A stretch of 64,000 nt of DNA, taken from Panagrolaimus kolymaensis (Eukaryota > Nematoda > Chromadorea > Rhabditida > Panagrolaimidae). Shown here one piece after another: positions 59,192-64,000 of the stretch. Every line of letters begins with the position of its first letter. Positions within the stretch are counted from its first letter, which is position 1. A program made the position numbers and the translations under genes. Below the pieces are notes generated by a model. That model worked only from the letters and a program-made list of their open reading frames with translations. It did no database searches and was not told where the DNA came from. The stretch covers positions 9,114,001 through 9,178,000 of the forward strand of contig JAJQJQ010000004.1 in NCBI GenBank assembly GCA_028622995.1, given 5' to 3'.

Positions 59192-61157
59192 TAAACCTTT
59201 TTATAAGGAAGGAATAAACTTTAGCATTCATAAATAAAATATTTTTTAAATTCAAAATTTAAAAACTATCTTAATAATTACATTTTGAATAAGAGGATTC
59301 AAAGTTTTTATAAATCGAATAAAATTCTTGTATTATTTTTCGAATAAACTTGAAAAGGCTTTAAAAAATAAATTTCGTTGAGCTTTTTTGGATGAATTTT
59401 TTTCATCAAAAAACAAAAAAACTATTAAATGCTTGCTTTTTTTAATTTCTTTAGTTTTTTCGATGCCCTTACGTGCTAAAAACAAAAAGCATTTTCAGAA
59501 AATTATTTTAAAAAAGATTCCTTTGCAGAAAAAAATTATTTTTAAAAAATGCCACTGTTTTTTTCTTCAATTTTTACACAATTTTGAAGTTTGATTGATT
59601 GAAAATTTTTTTATTGATGTATTCTGTAACTATGCACCAATTTGATTCACAATTAAGCTCGATTGATTGATTTTGGAACATATTCACACTTACTCCTGTA
59701 GTAAGTGAATTTATTTCAGCACTAATAGTTTTGCATCATTATAAACCTTTTTCTAGAAAAATTGTTGTTTTCTGATTTTTAATTCTTAAAAACGAAACAA
59801 ATAAAGAAAGAGACAAGCCTTACAAATATTCAAAAACAACGAAAGCAAAAAATAAAATAAAAATTGAAGGGTTTTGTCAAAAAAATTTCAATTTTTTCTG
59901 TGTCTCTTTCTTTTTACAAGCTTTAAAGCCAAATTTCTTGGAAATCAATGATCAAAAGCGGAGGGGTGTATATGGATTAGTCATGATTGTTTGGCGTTTC
60001 TTTCTTTCTGCTCTAAAAAACCCTTTTTTATGTTTATACCGCCGTTTTTTCTTTGTTATTGATTTTTGCATTGACTAACAGAAAGAAGCTATTTTTCTTT
60101 TCTACTTTTTTTGATTTCTTTCCTTTTTGAATATTTAATTTTAATATTTTTTTGTTTCAAATCAAAAAAAATATTTAAAACCGAGGATTTTAAGTCACCG
60201 TCATTCATTGCTTGAAAGTCAAAATAAACAAAAAAAAATTGCTTATGTCAAGTAATTTTATTAAGATTTTTTTTATCCATATTTTAAAATGTTTTATTAA
60301 AACTTCAATAAATTGCATGAAATATGGTTCCGATATCCCCAGTTGAGGAGAATACATAAATTTACATTGTAAAATAAAAGATTGTTAAAAAACATTTGAA
60401 AAAATATTTAAAACTTTCTTAAAAATTTTCGACCTCGCGACAACAAATATTTTATAAACTTTAGCATCAAAATGAGGAAACATTTTTTAAAGCGATGTTT
60501 AAAAAAATTTCAGTGAATTTTATATATTTGCATTCATAGTTTTTTATTGTTGTCATTACTCCTTGGTATCTGCTTTTTGTTTCATAAAAAGATAATTAAT
60601 CATAAAAAAAATCATTCATGTTAGATTTCGTTTGTGCAAAAAATCAAAACCAATGCAAGAAATTTAAAAAAAAATCTTTGAATAAGAAAAAAATTCATGG
60701 AGAAAAGTGCTTTACTTTTCTTATTTAAAATTCAAGCAAATCCAAGACATTTAAGAAATGGCTGCAAAAAATGATAAAACAATCATTTCAAAGTTGATGA
60801 ATTTTAGAAGTTTTAAATATGAAACAAATATTTTTTCCCTTTCAGCAGATATTATTTTTTTCTTTTTTTTGTTACTTTCCTCAATTTAAATTCAAGCAAA
60901 TACAAGACACTTCAAAAATAGCTGCAAGATATTCAACGTAATGAAAGTCGATGTGATTTTTTTTTAGAAAAAAAAAGAAATTTCAAGTCATTTTTTAATT
61001 ATGTCCAGGGAAATCATAACAAATAGAAACAACATAATATTAACATTTTTTTTTGTTTATACATACATTTTTTTCCACGAAGCTTCTTCTTCTGTTAGTT
61101 ATCGATGAAAAAAAAAGCATAGCTTCAACATCATTTTCTGAAAATGGATGACAACAA

Positions 61158-61265
61158 TCATTTACAATTTATCATTTTAATCATGCCATAAGAATAAATA
61201 TCTGACGGCAATCCAGCTTGATCTGAATTTCTTACTTCCGGAGCCATATTTATGTGGATGCATTT
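61158..61265 (-). pseudogene. Protein kinase fragment (activation-loop end)
   Basis: The - strand reads INMAPEVRNSDQAGLPSDIYSYGMI. MAPE and SDIYSYG are kinase subdomains VIII (APE) and IX (DxxxxG, here with Tyr-Ser-Tyr). No other kinase subdomain (Gly loop, VAIK, HRDL, DFG) is visible within a few kb. A stranded exon or retro-fragment in the repeat tract. Confidence 0.6.
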
Positions 61266-63129
61266 GGGAAGAATACGTAATTTAGTTTTGTGTTTGCTCT
61301 TTTCCAAATAAAAAAATGAATGGCAAAGAAAAAGTTTCAATTTTTTAAAAGTTTTCCAAAACTTTAAACGAAATCAAATAAAAGAAAAAAATGCTTTTGA
61401 AATATTCAAAAACAAAGAGAGTAAAAAAATCTGCAAAAAAAATATATCAATGAATTTTGCCAAAATTTTACTTTTCATTTTTTTTTGCATCTTTTTTCTT
61501 TGGTTTTTTTTAAAGCAAAAAATTTCATGATTAGCGGCAGATGGGTGTAGTTGGTGGATTAGTCATATAATGTGTAGCGTTTCTTTTTTTCTGCGCTAAA
61601 AAAACCTTTTTATTTTTTTTACCGCCGTATTTTTTGTTATTGATTTTAGTATTGACTAACCGAAAGAAGCCATTTTTCTTTTTATTTATTTTTCAGCTCT
61701 TTCCTTTTTGAATATTTTATTTTAATTTTTTTTTATTTTAAAGCTCAAAAAATGTTTAAAAACCGGGGATTTTAAGCCACCGTCATTCATTGCCTCGAAG
61801 TTAAAATAAACAAAAAAATTCACTTATGGATCCTCTCAATCATATTTTTACTCCAGTAATATTAATAACATTTTTTTATCCATCTTTTGAAGACATGGAT
61901 CAATTATTGTATGAAAATGCTTCCGATAATTAAGAATGGTCAGCATATATAAATTTGCATTGTAAATGAATGATACATTCTAAAAAAAGCTTTTGAGTAT
62001 TTTAAAAGTTTTTTGCCCAAGAAAAAAGATTTCAATGTTTTCAAAATTTCTTTTTGCAAGATTTTAAACAAAAGAAGAAATAAGCTTTCAAAATAATTAA
62101 TAACAAAAGCTAAAAAAAGGAAAATACAAAATAAAATTCGATGAATTTTATCAAAATTTCTTTTGTTATTTTTTTGCCTCTTTTTTCATGGGATTTTTTA
62201 AAGCTAAAATTTGTTGGTAAAGCAATCATTAAAAGTGGATGGATGGGTGTATTTGGATTAGTAATTATGTCTTTTTTCTTTCTGAGCTAACGAAAAAGTG
62301 TTTATATATATATTTCTTTTTTTCGTGCAAAAAATTGTTTGATTTTTTTAACTCCTTCCTTTTTAAATTATTTGTTTTAATAATTTTTTGTTATTTCTTT
62401 CATTTATGCTCTCTGGTTTGAAAAAAATTTAAGTTTGGTTTTTTCAAAAGAAAGTTACCGGGTCATCAAAGAAATGAAAGTACGGCTAATTTAACCGGAA
62501 AAATTTAGGCAGCTCAAATTTTTCTTTGCAACTTCTTTTTTATTATATTTTTTTCTTGTTGATTTTGGATGCCAAACGCGAAAGCACATGATCCTACATT
62601 GCGTTTTATGTCGCCATCAAGAAAATCAGGGTGAATCGTGAAAATGCTTTTACTATTTTTTGTTGTGACAATTATTTAAATTTTCTTTCAAACAGTGGAC
62701 ATAATTTGAAAAAAAATTTACTGATACTCTTATCATTGTATCATTTGTGAATTGAAAATTATACGAAATCAAAAAAAAAAGAGGCAAGCTTTTCAAATAT
62801 TCAAAAACGAAAAAAAAGAAAGAAAACTACAAAAAAATCGATGAATTGTGTCAAATTTTTTCTTTGCATTTTTTATGTGTTTTTAAAGCTAAAAAATTTA
62901 CTGAGAAAGCAACCATTAAAAGCGGATGGGTGTATGTGTTGATTAATCATAACATGTCTAGCATTTTTTTCTCTTTTTGCGTTAACGAAAAACAAGACTA
63001 TTCATTTCGTTTACTTTTTTTCGAGCAAAAATTTCTTTAGTTTTGTTATAGCTTTAAATAGCGGGAAATGGATAAATTTTTTTGATATGATTTTTTTACG
63101 CTTTCCTTTTTGAATATTTAATTTTTACA

Positions 63130-64000
63130 ATATTTTTTTATTTAAATAAAACAAAGATTTAAAATCCAATTGATCAATGGGTTTCTATTGTACTATTGGC
63201 ACAAGCAATTTTTTCTGTCATGCCACATTGGTTGGGGGAAAATTTCAATTTCAAATGAAACATTCAATTGACCCCCCTTGCAGCTTCTTTATTTAACAAC
63301 TCCAACAGGAAACTTATTAATGAAGCAGCAAAGGTTTTCCACGAAAATCTCAAACTTAATGCTGGGAAAGCTAAAAACAAATATTTGATTAAATTTGTTT
63401 TGATTAAAAAATTAGAAACAAATAAGAAAAAAAAAATAATAAATCAAAAAATTCAAAAAAATGTTTTTCAATGGCGCAAAAATAAAAAATTCTAAGAAGA
63501 AAAAAAGGCACAAAAATTCAGTTTTTTAATTGTGTAATTTAAAGTTCTAGTTGTATTTAAAAATATGCCATTATTATTTATAAATATAAAATATTGATTT
63601 ATGCGGCTTTAAAAAATGGTTGAGCGATGAAAAAAATTACTTCCATTTTCCATTTACGTCTTATGTTAGAAGTTCGAAAATAATAAAAAAAAAGTTGTCA
63701 AAACGGTTTCATATTTTAATCTAATTTAAATTATTTTTTTGTTCTGGAAGGAATAAAATCCCGAATGAAATTTTATCTCTAGAATACACTTTCATCTCTG
63801 TTAAGTAACCATCTAAATAATTTGAATTGTTAAATCTTAGAATAAATGAATTTTCTTGTTTTTTTCCTAGCTTCGAAGTTAAGGCCGAACGACCCTTTTT
63901 TGTTATCGAATTGCAAAAAAAAAATAAAAATAATAAAGAAAATATTCAAATAAAGTATTTATAGTTTTAAAAAAAGCTTCAAAATTTTCTAAATAGCAAA
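63130..64000. other. Right edge, no confirmed gene
   Basis: A 75-codon ORF on + (63268-63495) starts after a possible acceptor (ttgcag at about 63279-63284) with NSNRKLINEAAKVFHENLKLNAGKAKNKYLI, then turns Lys-rich; it could be a gene fragment. A stretch at 63735-63850 (- strand) is coding-like but too short to judge. Otherwise A/T-rich DNA. Confidence 0.3.

Larger units (their letters stand above)
57960..63120. repeat. Tract 2 of the degenerate TIR repeat family
   Basis: Further copies with the same ends: 58248-58575, 59822-60140, 61400-61720, 62790-63125 and less clearly 62085-62375; type A cores near 58382, 59957, 61534, 62231 and 62920; type B near 58648. The gattttaag...gtcattcattgcctcgaag piece follows the copies at 60180 and 61770. 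Copies are in the same orientation, separated by 0.6-1.6 kb, and about 70-85 percent alike by eye. Confidence 0.75.

Overview
This is an AT-rich eukaryotic (nematode) window. Genes are split by short introns with GT...TTTNAG borders, mostly 40-60 bp plus some long ones. Recognisable products include a serpentine chemoreceptor, CUB-like secreted proteins, an F-box-like protein and an ESCRT-III subunit. The F-box-like gene recalls panagrolaimid (clade IV) families, but I cannot prove the genus. About half of the window is non-coding. Several genes carry 1-nt breaks in homopolymers, so pseudogenes cannot always be told from assembly errors.

Layout. 0-8.1 kb, + strand: a partial unknown gene, an array of AAACTG units (1.4-3.2 kb), a four-TM protein gene with a MITE in an exon, a broken F-box-like gene, a relic chemoreceptor exon and an intact chemoreceptor gene. 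8.8-15.8 kb, - strand: a six-exon carboxylesterase and a long multi-exon CUB-like gene. 16.2-18.1 kb, + strand: vps-32/CHMP4, a tiny cysteine-rich secreted peptide not visible as a single ORF, and a two-EF-hand protein. 18.2-41.8 kb: a domain filled with a one-orientation motif (CAGTTT on +, AAACTG on -) about every 80-100 bp. It holds the L-threonine 3-dehydrogenase gene, a decayed copy of part of that gene, a Gly/Ser-rich secreted protein gene, a TA-flanked long-TIR transposon, four GC-rich MITEs and a solo LTR. 41.9-64 kb: two tracts of a degenerate TIR repeat family around two tandem CUB-like genes (47.4-52.0 kb, probably damaged; 53.1-57.6 kb, a pseudogene), with palindromic TTAA elements and gene fragments.

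The most interesting signal is the motif domain. Each unit, read on the - strand, is an A/T-rich run ending in AAACTG, then about 20-28 nt of unique, more GC-balanced sequence, then A/T-rich sequence again. In a tandemly duplicated 2-kb block the A/T side and the motif are conserved, while the 20-30 nt payload has been replaced. This is the architecture and evolution expected of clustered, individually promoted small-RNA genes such as nematode 21U/piRNA loci, with a motif unlike the C. elegans Ruby motif (CTGTTTCA). Units are missing from exons and from the presumed promoters of the resident genes, and they share the strand of the neighbouring genes. The small-RNA interpretation is inference; small-RNA reads would decide it.
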